DNA from: an uncultured Bacteroides sp.
GTDB taxonomy: Bacteria > Bacteroidota > Bacteroidia > Bacteroidales > Bacteroidaceae
NCBI GenBank assembly: GCA_947574505.1
Contig: CANPJW010000008.1
Location: 21,709 to 85,708 of the forward strand
Reading direction: 5' to 3'
Length of the DNA stretch: 64,000 bases
The stretch's first letter is position 1. Each line of letters begins with the position of its first letter. The translations under genes were made by a program, and so were the position numbers. The notes under the pieces were generated by a model. That model saw only the letters and a list, made by a program, of their open reading frames with translations, was not told where the DNA came from and searched no databases. Below, piece after piece: positions 1-7,803 of the stretch.

Positions 1-272
1 AAACAAACCAGACCTACCTGAGTAATGTAGTAAACAAATACTTTGGCTGTAACTTGAAGGAGCTTGTGAACGGCTATCGTGTGGAATATGCCAAGGAGCT
101 TCTTAGTTTCGGTCGTTGTGCATTGAATGACTTGCCTCGTAGTTGCGGTTTCGCTTCTAAAAGCGCTTTCTATTCAGCTTTCAGTAAGGTTGCGGGTGTG
201 TCACCTTTGTCTTATCAGTCACGGGAAAGGAGGAAACGGGAACTACAGGTAATAAACGAACTAAGATATTAA
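1..272 (+). CDS. AraC-family regulator, C-terminal part (5' end outside window)
   Basis: The frame is open from the first bases (it starts at base 3) with no start codon in the window, so only the C-terminal ~89 residues are seen. They match the AraC-type double helix-turn-helix: a first helix pair around NQTYLSNVVNKYFG, the linker ELVNGYRVEYAKELL, and a second HTH ending in GFASKSAFYSAFSKVAGVSPLSY. It is clearly paralogous to the complete 161-aa regulator at the other end of the window. It lies 65 bp upstream of the surface lipoprotein gene on the same strand, so local control of that gene is likely (inference). The lost N-terminus prevents a statement on sensing; the right-hand paralogue has no large ligand-binding domain. 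Confidence 0.85.
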   Translation, partial: TNQTYLSNVVNKYFGCNLKELVNGYRVEYAKELLSFGRCALNDLPRSCGFASKSAFYSAFSKVAGVSPLSYQSRERRKRELQVINELRY

Positions 273-284
273 TAATGAGATTAA

Positions 285-436
285 TATGTATAATCAATTT
301 TAGTTTTTTAAATTTATAAATTTAAAGTTTTTCTATTATGAACAAAAAGTTTTTAAGTGCAATCCTGTTCGGAGCCTTGATGGTTTCGTCAACGGGAACA
401 TTTGTGTCTTGTAAAGACTATGATGATGACATTGAC
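285..436 (+). repeat. 152-bp repeat, left copy (inverted partner at 63046-63197)
   Basis: It covers the whole 5' leader and the first ~33 codons of the lipoprotein gene and matches the right-hand copy in inverted orientation at 148 of 152 positions. The match includes the untranslated leader, so both regulatory DNA and signal peptide are shared. Homology falls off sharply just after the DYDDDID segment. Confidence 0.9.
307..326. promoter_or_regulatory. 20-bp perfect palindrome in the leader
   Basis: TTTAAATTTATAAATTTAAA is self-complementary, sits 11 bp before the start codon, and is unchanged in the right-hand paralogous leader. It could be a protein-binding site or an mRNA hairpin that affects initiation; the sequence alone does not decide. 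Confidence 0.5.
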
Positions 437-2755
437 AACATCAACAAAGAGTTGTCGACTCTTAAAGGAGATCTGAGTGCTTTACAGGCAAAAGTAAATG
501 AAGGCAAATGGATTACAAGTTTGGCTCCAACTACTGGTGGTTTTACCGTAACTTTTTCGGATAACACTTCTTATACCATTACGAATGGTAAAGATGGTGC
601 TGCTGGTGCTGATGCTGTGAAATGGGAGATTGGTACTGACGGTTTCTGGTATAAGAATGATGTAAAGACCGAGTATCAGGCTGTTGGTCAAGCTGGCGAA
701 GCTGGTGTTGCTGGTGTATCTCCTTATATCGGTGAAAACGGTAACTGGTTTGCTTATAACACCGAGACAAAAGAAGTGGAAGATACAGGTATCTCTGCTG
801 CCGGAACCAGTACCTACGTGGTGAAGAATGGTGATAACTATGAATTGCATGTGTATAACCAGACTACCGGGGAATATGAGTCAATCGTTCTTCCTGCTAC
901 TGCCGCTGCAGCTGCTTTGAACGTGGTGTTTATGCCGACATATAGTGATATGCAGACTAAAGTAGTTGCTATCAATATTCCTGTTGGTGACGAGCTTAAC
1001 GATAAGAACCATTTGTGGGATAATAATGTTTCATTGACTAACGATATTGTTTTCAACTATCGTGTTTCTCCTGCAAGCATTGATTTGGCAAAAGCAAATA
1101 TTGGTTTCTTGGTAAATGAAGTACAGTCAAGAGCTGCAGGTTCTATCTTAGATGTTGCTGACAAATCGTTTGCTGATGGTGTTTTGACTGTAAAAGCTAA
1201 GGCTGGTGAAGCATTCTCTTTGAAGAATAAGAAATATGCCGTGGCTTTGCAGGTTCAGAATGATGCGCAAACTGCACTCTCTACTTATCATTTGCTTACA
1301 TCTCAAACAATCGATCGTAGAAACTTGACAGTATTCGAAGCTCGTAAGGATGATAATGGAGATGAATCCTATATGAATTGGAGTACCATTATTCCGATGA
1401 ACCTTTTATATACAGGTGAACTGAATGTTGCTGATACTTTAAGTGTTGGCGACTACACTTCTTATAATTCATACAAAGATTTGAGAAAATACGGTTTTGC
1501 TCCTTACTACGAAGTAGCTAAGAAAGCTGGTGAAGACAAAGGCAATTATTTCACTGTAGAAAATGGTGTTATCAAAACGAATGGACAAATTTCTTCTGTA
1601 GGTCATAATTGTACTTTCATTGTATCTGTATATGATAAGAAAGACGGATATAAATTGGCTGAAAAAGAATTGACTGTATCGTCAGTTGAGAAGATTGCTA
1701 CTACTAAGACTTATACTAAATCTGAAACTCATGAATTAACTCTTGAATCAAAAGATTATAGATTCAAGTTTGATATGAATGATGTATATAATACATTGGG
1801 CATGTCTTCTCAAACTTTCTGGAATGCAGGATATTCTTCTAAATATTATATTTGGGATGCAGATAGAAGTGAATATGTACCAACAAGCAAGGGTGTTATT
1901 TCTGCTGGCTCAGCATATGAAAACAATGAAAACTTCTTGTATGTAGATGTTAAGAATATCTTGACTAAGGAGCAGCTTGGCAAGTACAAAGTAGTATTTA
2001 AAATTGGTAATACAGGTGCAGAAGTTGTTTATGAGGTTAAGGTAGTATATCCTGAAGTAACTTTGGTTAAAGACAATGATTACTGGAAAGACGGTTATAT
2101 GATTAATGCCGGTAAACTTGTAGGTTCTAATTATGTCATGTCTGGTGACTTACGTCGCGGATATAAGAATAAAGACCTTGATTTGGTATTTGAAACAGTA
2201 GCTGGTGAAACTCGTACAGATTTTGATTTGACTAACAATATCCTGACCTATACAGGATCTTGCAATGATAAAGAAGGTAACCGTATCAACATTTCTAAGA
2301 TCGATCCGGTTGATGTAATGGTATTTGTTCTGATTAATGGCCAGAAGATTGACAATGGTACTAAGATCCAGGTTAAGTTTGCTGACCCGTTGAAGAATAT
2401 CACTTTGAAGAAAGATGCCAAGTTTGAAACTACAGACAAGAAGAATCCTGCCGATAAATTGCAGTTGAATTCTGCAATCAACTTGGTAAGCATTGCTGGT
2501 GAAAAAGTAATTGAAAACGGTACGATGGATGCTACTATTGCCGGTTACTATAATGCTCAGGCAGCTAAGTTCGAAGTATCGGAAGAGGATGCTGCTAAGG
2601 GAGCTAGTGTAAATGCTACAACGGGTGAATTTACATGGCAGAATGATGGTGTAGCTTTGACAGCCAACAAGACTATCAATGTGAAAGTTACGGTTACATA
2701 CACTTGGGGTGTTGCGGTTGGTACAATTCCTGTAACTGTAAAATCTAACCTCTAA
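338..2755 (+). CDS. secreted surface lipoprotein with collagen-like segment
   Basis: An 805-aa protein with a lipoprotein signal peptide (cleavage before Cys25 in TFVSC). A short acidic/coiled-coil stretch (KDYDDDIDNINKEL...) and a Gly-rich collagen-like region around residues 85-130 (GKDGAAGADA, GQAGEAGVAG) follow, then ~650 residues of beta-rich sequence without a catalytic motif I recognise. The N-terminus resembles the coiled-coil/Gly-rich N-termini of many large Bacteroides outer-surface lipoproteins. The protein is probably anchored in the outer membrane and surface exposed (inference); the ligand is unknown. It is the intact counterpart of the broken gene at 60658-63144. The upstream AraC-type regulator and the conserved leader suggest dedicated control. 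Confidence 0.8.
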   Translation: MNKKFLSAILFGALMVSSTGTFVSCKDYDDDIDNINKELSTLKGDLSALQAKVNEGKWITSLAPTTGGFTVTFSDNTSYTITNGKDGAAGADAVKWEIGTDGFWYKNDVKTEYQAVGQAGEAGVAGVSPYIGENGNWFAYNTETKEVEDTGISAAGTSTYVVKNGDNYELHVYNQTTGEYESIVLPATAAAAALNVVFMPTYSDMQTKVVAINIPVGDELNDKNHLWDNNVSLTNDIVFNYRVSPASIDLAKANIGFLVNEVQSRAAGSILDVADKSFADGVLTVKAKAGEAFSLKNKKYAVALQVQNDAQTALSTYHLLTSQTIDRRNLTVFEARKDDNGDESYMNWSTIIPMNLLYTGELNVADTLSVGDYTSYNSYKDLRKYGFAPYYEVAKKAGEDKGNYFTVENGVIKTNGQISSVGHNCTFIVSVYDKKDGYKLAEKELTVSSVEKIATTKTYTKSETHELTLESKDYRFKFDMNDVYNTLGMSSQTFWNAGYSSKYYIWDADRSEYVPTSKGVISAGSAYENNENFLYVDVKNILTKEQLGKYKVVFKIGNTGAEVVYEVKVVYPEVTLVKDNDYWKDGYMINAGKLVGSNYVMSGDLRRGYKNKDLDLVFETVAGETRTDFDLTNNILTYTGSCNDKEGNRINISKIDPVDVMVFVLINGQKIDNGTKIQVKFADPLKNITLKKDAKFETTDKKNPADKLQLNSAINLVSIAGEKVIENGTMDATIAGYYNAQAAKFEVSEEDAAKGASVNATTGEFTWQNDGVALTANKTINVKVTVTYTWGVAVGTIPVTVKSNL

Positions 2756-2803
2756 TCTGAATTTAGATGATTAAAAAATAATCATACTATAAAGTAAAAG
2801 TCC

Positions 2804-2912
2804 GCTTCTCCTTCGTGAGAAGCAACTTCTACCCAAAGTAGAAATTATAAATTCTTTCAAGCGGGGAAAGCATACGTATCCGGCAACGGGCGTTTCTTTC
2901 CCCGCTTTTTTT
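2804..2912 (+). terminator. rho-independent terminator with two preceding hairpins
   Basis: The main hairpin pairs 2859-2870 (AAGCGGGGAAAG) with 2896-2907 and is followed by a T tract to 2912. Two smaller hairpins precede it (2804-2810 with 2817-2823; 2827-2832 with 2838-2843). Together they end the lipoprotein transcript. Confidence 0.85.
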
Positions 2913-2997
2913 AAAGGAAATGACTCTGAAGAATAGTTTGTTTCTTTCCCGCTTAGAGTCTGTTCATTGAATTTGTAATCAATAAATTGTATATACC

Positions 2998-3159
2998 ATG
3001 AATAAAATAGAAGAGATAAAGAAAAAAATCAGGGATTTGAAGTTAAAGCAGAAGATGACAACTGGGCGTTTGGAATGGAACGATATACAGAGAGAAATAG
3101 ACATTTTGAATAATGAGTTAAAGCAACTAGAAACAGACAAACCACAATATGGAAAATAG
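2998..3159 (+). CDS. small 53-aa coiled-coil peptide
   Basis: ATG-initiated, charged, almost fully helical peptide (MNKIEEIKKKIRDLKLKQK...) with heptad-like spacing of I/L residues, so a coiled coil is likely. Its last 11 bases overlap the start of the next gene (ATGGAAAATAG), indicating translational coupling with the membrane protein. It begins the four-gene cassette with the radical SAM enzyme and repeat peptide. No family is recognised; it could be a partner or leader-binding helper for the membrane protein or enzyme (guess). No strong promoter was found just upstream. Confidence 0.6.
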   Translation: MNKIEEIKKKIRDLKLKQKMTTGRLEWNDIQREIDILNNELKQLETDKPQYGK

Positions 3160-4105
3160 ATTATACTTGTACAACTTAGGTATAAAGACATTTGGCGGCT
3201 TTGCAACACTGGGTGGGGTTATACAGGCTTTGCAACTATTTACGCAGCCTGATCTTGATATTAAATCAATTTTGCTTTCGTTTCCTGCGTGGGTAGTATA
3301 TGTATTTGTATGCCTGACTATTATTTTTGCTATGTTGAGGGAACGGTACAAATCGATGAGTCAAAGGGTGGAAGTATTGAATGTTAAATTGAACGAGCAA
3401 GATGCAATGATTCGTTCATTGCAGGAAATGATGAAAATTGTGCCATTCAAAGGACGCTTTTTCTTGACCACAGAGTATTTATACAATGAATTGGGGGAAT
3501 ATATACAGAATAACATTGATATTGATTCAATAGAGATAAAGAATACAATAGAAAAAAGAGGTATGGGAAACAAGAGAGATTCCTTTGTCCGATTAAATAT
3601 AAGAGGTGTTGTTTCGCATAAAATCAGTACATTCCAACTGCTGGTGGCAGGTGATACCATTGTTAACTTTGAAGATATAAACATACAAGCGTTCGAGCGT
3701 GTTGGTGGGAAGCAGAAAAAATTATGTGCAAGAATTGCTGATAACGGACAGGATTCTTTGTTGAAGCAGGTTGTTGTTTCTTATGGCAAAGTAAAAAGTC
3801 CCGGTAGTATTGTTGATTTGATGATTGAATGGTGCTGGCCTAATATGTTGAATATTACAGATTGCGACTATACTACATTGCCTAATTTTTTGGCAGGTAC
3901 GGTGAAACATCTGAAAATGTCTTTGGAATGTAAAGAAGATATAGGTTTTAAATCGGCAAGTATATATAAATATAAAGTCGGTATGGATAAGGCCCAGTTG
4001 ATTTTGGACGTTGATATGTCCGAAATCACAGATACGATATCTTATGAAGAAGATAATCCGTTAATGAATTCTACTTATATATTGTATTACGAAGTTGCCA
4101 GATGA
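3149..4105 (+). CDS. uncharacterised two-TM membrane protein of the radical SAM cassette
   Basis: A 318-aa protein with two hydrophobic segments (about residues 13-33 and 41-64), then a coiled-coil stretch (SMSQRVEVLNVKLNEQDAMIRSLQEMM) and a ~210-residue soluble domain of mixed alpha/beta character. I do not recognise the domain. It overlaps the 53-aa peptide upstream (11 bp) and the radical SAM gene downstream (ATGA, 4 bp), so the three are probably made together. The topology (TM hairpin, coil, soluble domain) would suit a membrane-tethered partner in peptide export, immunity or sensing; this is inference only. Confidence 0.75.
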   Translation: MENRLYLYNLGIKTFGGFATLGGVIQALQLFTQPDLDIKSILLSFPAWVVYVFVCLTIIFAMLRERYKSMSQRVEVLNVKLNEQDAMIRSLQEMMKIVPFKGRFFLTTEYLYNELGEYIQNNIDIDSIEIKNTIEKRGMGNKRDSFVRLNIRGVVSHKISTFQLLVAGDTIVNFEDINIQAFERVGGKQKKLCARIADNGQDSLLKQVVVSYGKVKSPGSIVDLMIEWCWPNMLNITDCDYTTLPNFLAGTVKHLKMSLECKEDIGFKSASIYKYKVGMDKAQLILDVDMSEITDTISYEEDNPLMNSTYILYYEVAR

Positions 4106-5172
4106 TTGGAAATCTGAAAAAATATATAGATAAGGCATCTTTTATGGAACATATAGATGCCAAGCTGCGGCAGAATGAACCTATGATTATAGATTCATTC
4201 GTCAGTAATAAATGTAATCTGAAATGTAGGCATTGTTATTTTGGAGATGCCCGGCCCATATCAGAGTCGGTTTCTTTGGCAAGATGGAGAAGTTTTCTTG
4301 ATGAAGCTATTGGAATGGGTATGAAACATTTTCATTTTTCGGGTAAAGAATCTTTTTTGGATAATAGAATCTTTGATATCCTGAATCTTTTAGCGGAATA
4401 TAAGGAAGATAGGAGAATATTTTATGGAGTTGTTTCAAATGGAATGAGTATGGATATTCAGGGGTATGACGAAGTTCTTGCAACCAACATCTCATACCTT
4501 GAAATTAGTCTTGAGGGCTCTGGAAAATACAATGATTTGATAAGGGGTGAGAATGGATACAATACGGTTTATGAGTTGATTGAAAATGTGGAGCATCGAG
4601 ATAAAATAAACATTACTTCTACTATTTTTGATGATAATGGAGCTGATTTATTATCCATGTTGCTTGCATATTGGAAATTAGGAGTTGATAAATTTAATTT
4701 TGCTCCTATCATGTATTATTCACCATTTGAAATGAAACCATTGAAAAGTTTGTCGTGTGAATCCTTGCTTGGTTTTGTTTCGCTCTGTCTTGATTTTATG
4801 AATAATGATAACAGTCCGGATGCTATTGATATAAGGATTTGTATGACGAAAGCAATGGCGTATGAACTGTTTCTGAAAGAAAATATATTAACCGGAAAAA
4901 TAGAGGAATATATATACAGAGGCAATAAAATGAAATATCAGAGGGGGAATAAGGTGTTGGAGTTTAGTTATCCTTTACTCAGCATTCCATTCCTTAATGA
5001 ATTGGTCGTTACTCATGATGGTTACATTATATCCTGTGCAGATGATATTCATTATAAGTATCTTGATAAGATCGCTTTACCGAACGTGAATATAGTAAAA
5101 AACAGTTTTGCAGAAATATTGCAAGCGAGAAACGAATTTATTTTGTGTTATTTAGACAAAGAATTATCTTAA
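4102..5172 (+). CDS. radical SAM enzyme, putative RiPP maturase
   Basis: A 356-aa protein with the radical SAM [4Fe-4S] motif CNLKCRHC (C38, C42, C45), followed by HFHFSGKES (GGE-like strand) and typical barrel segments (VVSNGMSMD, LEISLEGSG). The C-terminal region resembles a reduced SPASM/Twitch domain: THDGYIISCADD, then PNVNIVKNSFAEILQARN. It has too few Cys residues for full auxiliary clusters. Such enzymes install C-C, C-S or related crosslinks in peptides. The next gene, 20 bp downstream, encodes a short peptide with a twice-repeated GAGSKGLFS segment, a natural substrate candidate. It overlaps the membrane protein gene by 4 bp. Confidence 0.85.
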   Translation: MIGNLKKYIDKASFMEHIDAKLRQNEPMIIDSFVSNKCNLKCRHCYFGDARPISESVSLARWRSFLDEAIGMGMKHFHFSGKESFLDNRIFDILNLLAEYKEDRRIFYGVVSNGMSMDIQGYDEVLATNISYLEISLEGSGKYNDLIRGENGYNTVYELIENVEHRDKINITSTIFDDNGADLLSMLLAYWKLGVDKFNFAPIMYYSPFEMKPLKSLSCESLLGFVSLCLDFMNNDNSPDAIDIRICMTKAMAYELFLKENILTGKIEEYIYRGNKMKYQRGNKVLEFSYPLLSIPFLNELVVTHDGYIISCADDIHYKYLDKIALPNVNIVKNSFAEILQARNEFILCYLDKELS

Positions 5173-5192
5173 TATACTAAATGTTTATAATT

Positions 5193-5441
5193 ATGAAGAC
5201 ACAAGAATTGGTAGATGTTCGGGTGGGTGAAAGCACTCAGCCGGATTACGGTTATGAATTGAGTGATAGGTGTATAATAACGAAAAGTTCAAATGCTGTC
5301 GCTAGCGGAGCAGGAAGCAAAGGCTTGTTTTCGTATAAAAGTACTAAACTGAAAAGTGCTGAATGTAAAATCAATCAGAGTTTACGGGATGTTGATAATG
5401 GAGCAGGAAGCAAAGGTTTGTTTAGTGTGAATGTTGATTAG
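5193..5441 (+). CDS. putative RiPP precursor peptide with two GAGSKGLFS repeats
   Basis: An 82-aa peptide, MKTQELVDVR..., taken from the second of two in-frame ATGs; starting at 5181 would add MFII. Residues 1-38 look like a leader. The nonamer GAGSKGLFS occurs at residues 39-47 and 70-78, exactly 31 residues apart, and the second copy is four residues from the C-terminus. The underlying DNA repeats differ at only a few positions. A short peptide with repeated identical cores next to a radical SAM enzyme is the classic layout of a RiPP. Ser, Lys and Phe are the plausible modified residues (inference). No Gly-Gly protease site is obvious. The motif matches no precursor family I can name. Confidence 0.7.
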   Translation: MKTQELVDVRVGESTQPDYGYELSDRCIITKSSNAVASGAGSKGLFSYKSTKLKSAECKINQSLRDVDNGAGSKGLFSVNVD

Positions 5442-5610
5442 TAAGCATGGCTTTGTAGAGAGGTTTGTTTGTTCTTTTTAACTTCTGAACGTGAAGCTAA
5501 AATGTTTGACCTCTTTTGCATGTGGCAACAATAAATTGACATAAAGCAAGTAATCATTCCTTTTCTTATAAAAGTGTGCTAAAAACACTTATATCTGAAA
5601 ACATAACAAT

Positions 5611-5618
5611 TATTTTTG
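5611..5618 (+). promoter_or_regulatory. promoter -7 box for the MFS gene
   Basis: TATTTTTG fits the Bacteroidetes -7 consensus TAnnTTTG. The implied start of transcription near 5625 leaves only ~9 nt before ATG 5634 but ~30 nt before ATG 5655, which favours the latter start. No clear -33 TTTG is seen. Confidence 0.5.
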
Positions 5619-5654
5619 TACGTTTTTTAATTAATGGATTGTTTTTATTCAGGT

Positions 5655-6815
5655 ATGAAGAAGAGTTTGACGGCTTTGGCGTTCGGCACATTGGGATTGG
5701 GCATTGCCGAGTTTGTAATGATGGGCATTTTGCCCGATGTAGCGAAGGACTTGCATATAAGTATTCCGCAAGCAGGACATTTTATTTCGGCTTATGCACT
5801 AGGTGTGTGCGTAGGAGCACCGGGGATGGTTTTGGTGGCTCGTACCCGTCCGCTGAAACATATTCTGTTAGGTTTGATGGTTATTTATATTTGTGGTAAT
5901 TTGTGTGCTGCCGCTTCAGTGAATTATTGGATGATGTTGATGATGCGTTTTATTTCCGGATTGCCTCATGGCGCCTTCTTTGGGGTTGGTTCCATTGTGG
6001 CGGAAAGAGTGGCTGATAAAGGAAAAAGTTCGCAGGCAGTGGCATTGATGGTGTCGGGTATGACGATTGCCAATCTTTTTGGTGTACCTTTGGGTACGTT
6101 CATGAGTAATATAATGTCTTGGCGTATTCCTTTTCTCTTTAATGGAGTATGGGGACTGATTACTTTGTTCTATATTTGGAAATGGGTTCCTTCACTGCCT
6201 GCTTTGCCAGATACAGGTTTGAAAGGACAGTTCCGTTTTTTGAAGAATCTGGCTCCATGGTTGTTGATATTTACGACCATGTTCGGAAACGGAGGCATCT
6301 TTTGTTGGTATAGTTATGTTACTCCTTTGATGACGCACGTGGCAGGTTTCAGTGAAAACAGCATGACTTTTATTATGGTGTTGGCAGGTCTTAGCATGAC
6401 TGTAGGAAACTTGATGGGTGGAAAGTTTTCTGATCAGTATGGGGCTGCCCGTGTGGTAAAATATACACAGGTTATTATGGCTTCCGGTTTGCTTGCCATT
6501 TTCTTTGCGGCTTCTGTTTCTTGGTTGGCAGTAATATTGATGTGTATATGTACGGCAGGATTATTTGCTGTTTCGGCTCCACAACAATTATTGTTACTCC
6601 GGAATTCACGCGGAGGAGAAATGATGGGAGCGGCCTGTGTGCAAGTCGCTTTTAATTTGGGCAATGCCATTGGTGCTTATGCCGGTGGGCTACCCATAGA
6701 TGCCGGATTGGGTTATCGGTATCCGGCTTTGGTGGGTGTCTTTATCGTATTGATCGGCTTTGTCGCTGTTTCCCTTTATTCCAAAAGGGAATCGGCTTCT
6801 CTTTCCAAGATATAA
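5655..6815 (+). CDS. MFS transporter, DHA1 drug/sugar efflux type
   Basis: A 386-aa protein with about 12 hydrophobic segments and the MFS/DHA1 signature in the first half (GTLGLGIAEFVMMGILPDVAKDL; MRFISGLPHGAFFGVGSIVA). It resembles AraJ-like arabinose/drug efflux permeases and probably acts as a proton-driven exporter in the inner membrane. The start MKKSLTALAFG is preferred over an ATG seven codons upstream because of the promoter position. It follows the RiPP-like cassette by ~210 bp with its own promoter, so export of the cassette's product is possible but unsupported beyond location. Its 3' end overlaps the convergent downstream gene by 40 bp. Confidence 0.85.
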   Translation: MKKSLTALAFGTLGLGIAEFVMMGILPDVAKDLHISIPQAGHFISAYALGVCVGAPGMVLVARTRPLKHILLGLMVIYICGNLCAAASVNYWMMLMMRFISGLPHGAFFGVGSIVAERVADKGKSSQAVALMVSGMTIANLFGVPLGTFMSNIMSWRIPFLFNGVWGLITLFYIWKWVPSLPALPDTGLKGQFRFLKNLAPWLLIFTTMFGNGGIFCWYSYVTPLMTHVAGFSENSMTFIMVLAGLSMTVGNLMGGKFSDQYGAARVVKYTQVIMASGLLAIFFAASVSWLAVILMCICTAGLFAVSAPQQLLLLRNSRGGEMMGAACVQVAFNLGNAIGAYAGGLPIDAGLGYRYPALVGVFIVLIGFVAVSLYSKRESASLSKI

Positions 6816-7195
6816 ATTACATCTCCACTCTTTTTAACCTCTACCCGGCTACCTTCCGGATTCAGGTTGAAAGGTGTGGTCTTGTCTGTTTTGTTATCTA
6901 CGACCATCAGTACATTATCTTCGGCAAAGCGTTTTATCTCCACTTTCAGGTTGGCGTCGGGCATGGTTTGGTCCAGTAGCAGACTGTCATTTAGATATAC
7001 CGCTATACTGTCTCCGGCAAAACTGTTAGTCAGTTCTATGTTGTAGACTCCTTCATAAGTCTGTACTTTGTCAGCCTTGCGTTGGAAACGGAAGGACATA
7101 TACAAAAAAATGATAATAACGGCAAAGACTCCAAAAGCCAGCATACCGTTACCTATCATGAACTGCTTGTTCGTATTTAAACTGTTTTTATCCAT
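6776..7195 (-). CDS. small single-TM membrane protein, unknown function
   Basis: A 139-aa protein from ATG at 7195 (MDKNSLNTNK...). It has one strong TM segment near residues 15-35 (MLAFGVFAVIIIFLYMSF) followed by a ~100-residue soluble domain with short beta-strand-like repeats (GVYNIELTNSFAGDSIAVYLNDSLLLDQ). No catalytic motif is seen. It converges on the MFS gene with a 40-bp overlap and diverges from rimP. It is probably a small envelope protein of the Bacteroidales; the function is unknown. Confidence 0.7.
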   Translation of the reverse strand: MDKNSLNTNKQFMIGNGMLAFGVFAVIIIFLYMSFRFQRKADKVQTYEGVYNIELTNSFAGDSIAVYLNDSLLLDQTMPDANLKVEIKRFAEDNVLMVVDNKTDKTTPFNLNPEGSRVEVKKSGDVIYILEREADSLLE

Positions 7196-7212
7196 AGTGT
7201 TATAAGTTTCTG

Positions 7213-7220
7213 CAAAACTA
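7213..7220 (-). promoter_or_regulatory. candidate -7 box for the small membrane protein
   Basis: On the minus strand this reads TAGTTTTG, fitting TAnnTTTG, with the start codon ~18 bp downstream. It lies back to back with the rimP promoter. Confidence 0.4.
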
Positions 7221-7239
7221 CAATTTTTTAATAGAATAT

Positions 7240-7271
7240 TTTGTAGCACTGGTAGATAATTTGTATCTTTG
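7240..7271 (+). promoter_or_regulatory. rimP-nusA-infB promoter
   Basis: A TTTG (7240-7243) and TATCTTTG (7264-7271) are 20 bp apart, close to the Bacteroidetes -33/-7 arrangement. Transcription should start near 7278. Confidence 0.75.
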
Positions 7272-7292
7272 CACCGAAACGGATGAATGGTG

Positions 7293-7315
7293 GGGCTTGA
7301 TTAAGCCCTTTTTTT
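7293..7315 (+). terminator. leader terminator/attenuator ahead of rimP
   Basis: GGGCTT (7293-7298), loop GATT, AAGCCC (7303-7308), then seven T residues. It lies about 15-37 nt after the predicted transcription start and just before rimP, so transcripts must read through it to reach rimP-nusA-infB. In the opposite direction there is no U tract and no gene that would need it. Confidence 0.75.
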
Positions 7316-7333
7316 GTTCTTAATAGTGAATAA

Positions 7334-7801
7334 ATGATAGATAAAAATGTAGTAACCCGGATTGTTGACGAGTGGCTGGAAGGTAAAGATTACTTTTTGG
7401 TAGATGTCACGGTGAGCCCGGATGACAAAATTGTGGTAGAAATTGACCATGCCGAGGGAGTATGGATTGACGATTGTGTAGAACTTAGCCGCTATATTGA
7501 GTCTAAACTGGACCGTGAAGAAGAGGATTATGAACTGGAAGTGGGTTCGGCCGGTATAGGACAACCTTTCAAGGTATTGCAACAGTACTTGATACACATT
7601 GGTAAGGAGGTGGAAATCCTGACTAAAGAGGGAAAGAAGCTGGAAGGTGTATTGAAGGATGCAAATGAAGAGAACTTTACCGTAACCATTGAAAAGAAAG
7701 TGAAACCGGAAGGAGCCAAACGCCCCAAACTGGTAGAGGAGAATATTACTTTTGCATATGATGAGATAAAATACACTAAATACTTAATTAGTTTTAAATA
7801 A
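7334..7801 (+). CDS. rimP: ribosome maturation factor RimP
   Basis: A 155-aa protein of the RimP family, needed for late assembly of the 30S subunit. The family pattern is clear: an N-terminal alpha/beta domain (VDVTVSPDDKIVVEIDHAEGVWIDDCVELSRYIESKLD, then DYELEVGSAGIGQPF) and a C-terminal SH3-like barrel (KEVEILTKEGKKLEGVLKDANEENFTVTIEKK). It is the first gene of the conserved rimP-nusA-infB operon, with 2 bp between its stop and nusA. The promoter and terminator-like hairpin just upstream suggest transcriptional attenuation of the whole operon. Confidence 0.97.
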   Translation: MIDKNVVTRIVDEWLEGKDYFLVDVTVSPDDKIVVEIDHAEGVWIDDCVELSRYIESKLDREEEDYELEVGSAGIGQPFKVLQQYLIHIGKEVEILTKEGKKLEGVLKDANEENFTVTIEKKVKPEGAKRPKLVEENITFAYDEIKYTKYLISFK

Positions 7802-7803
7802 TT

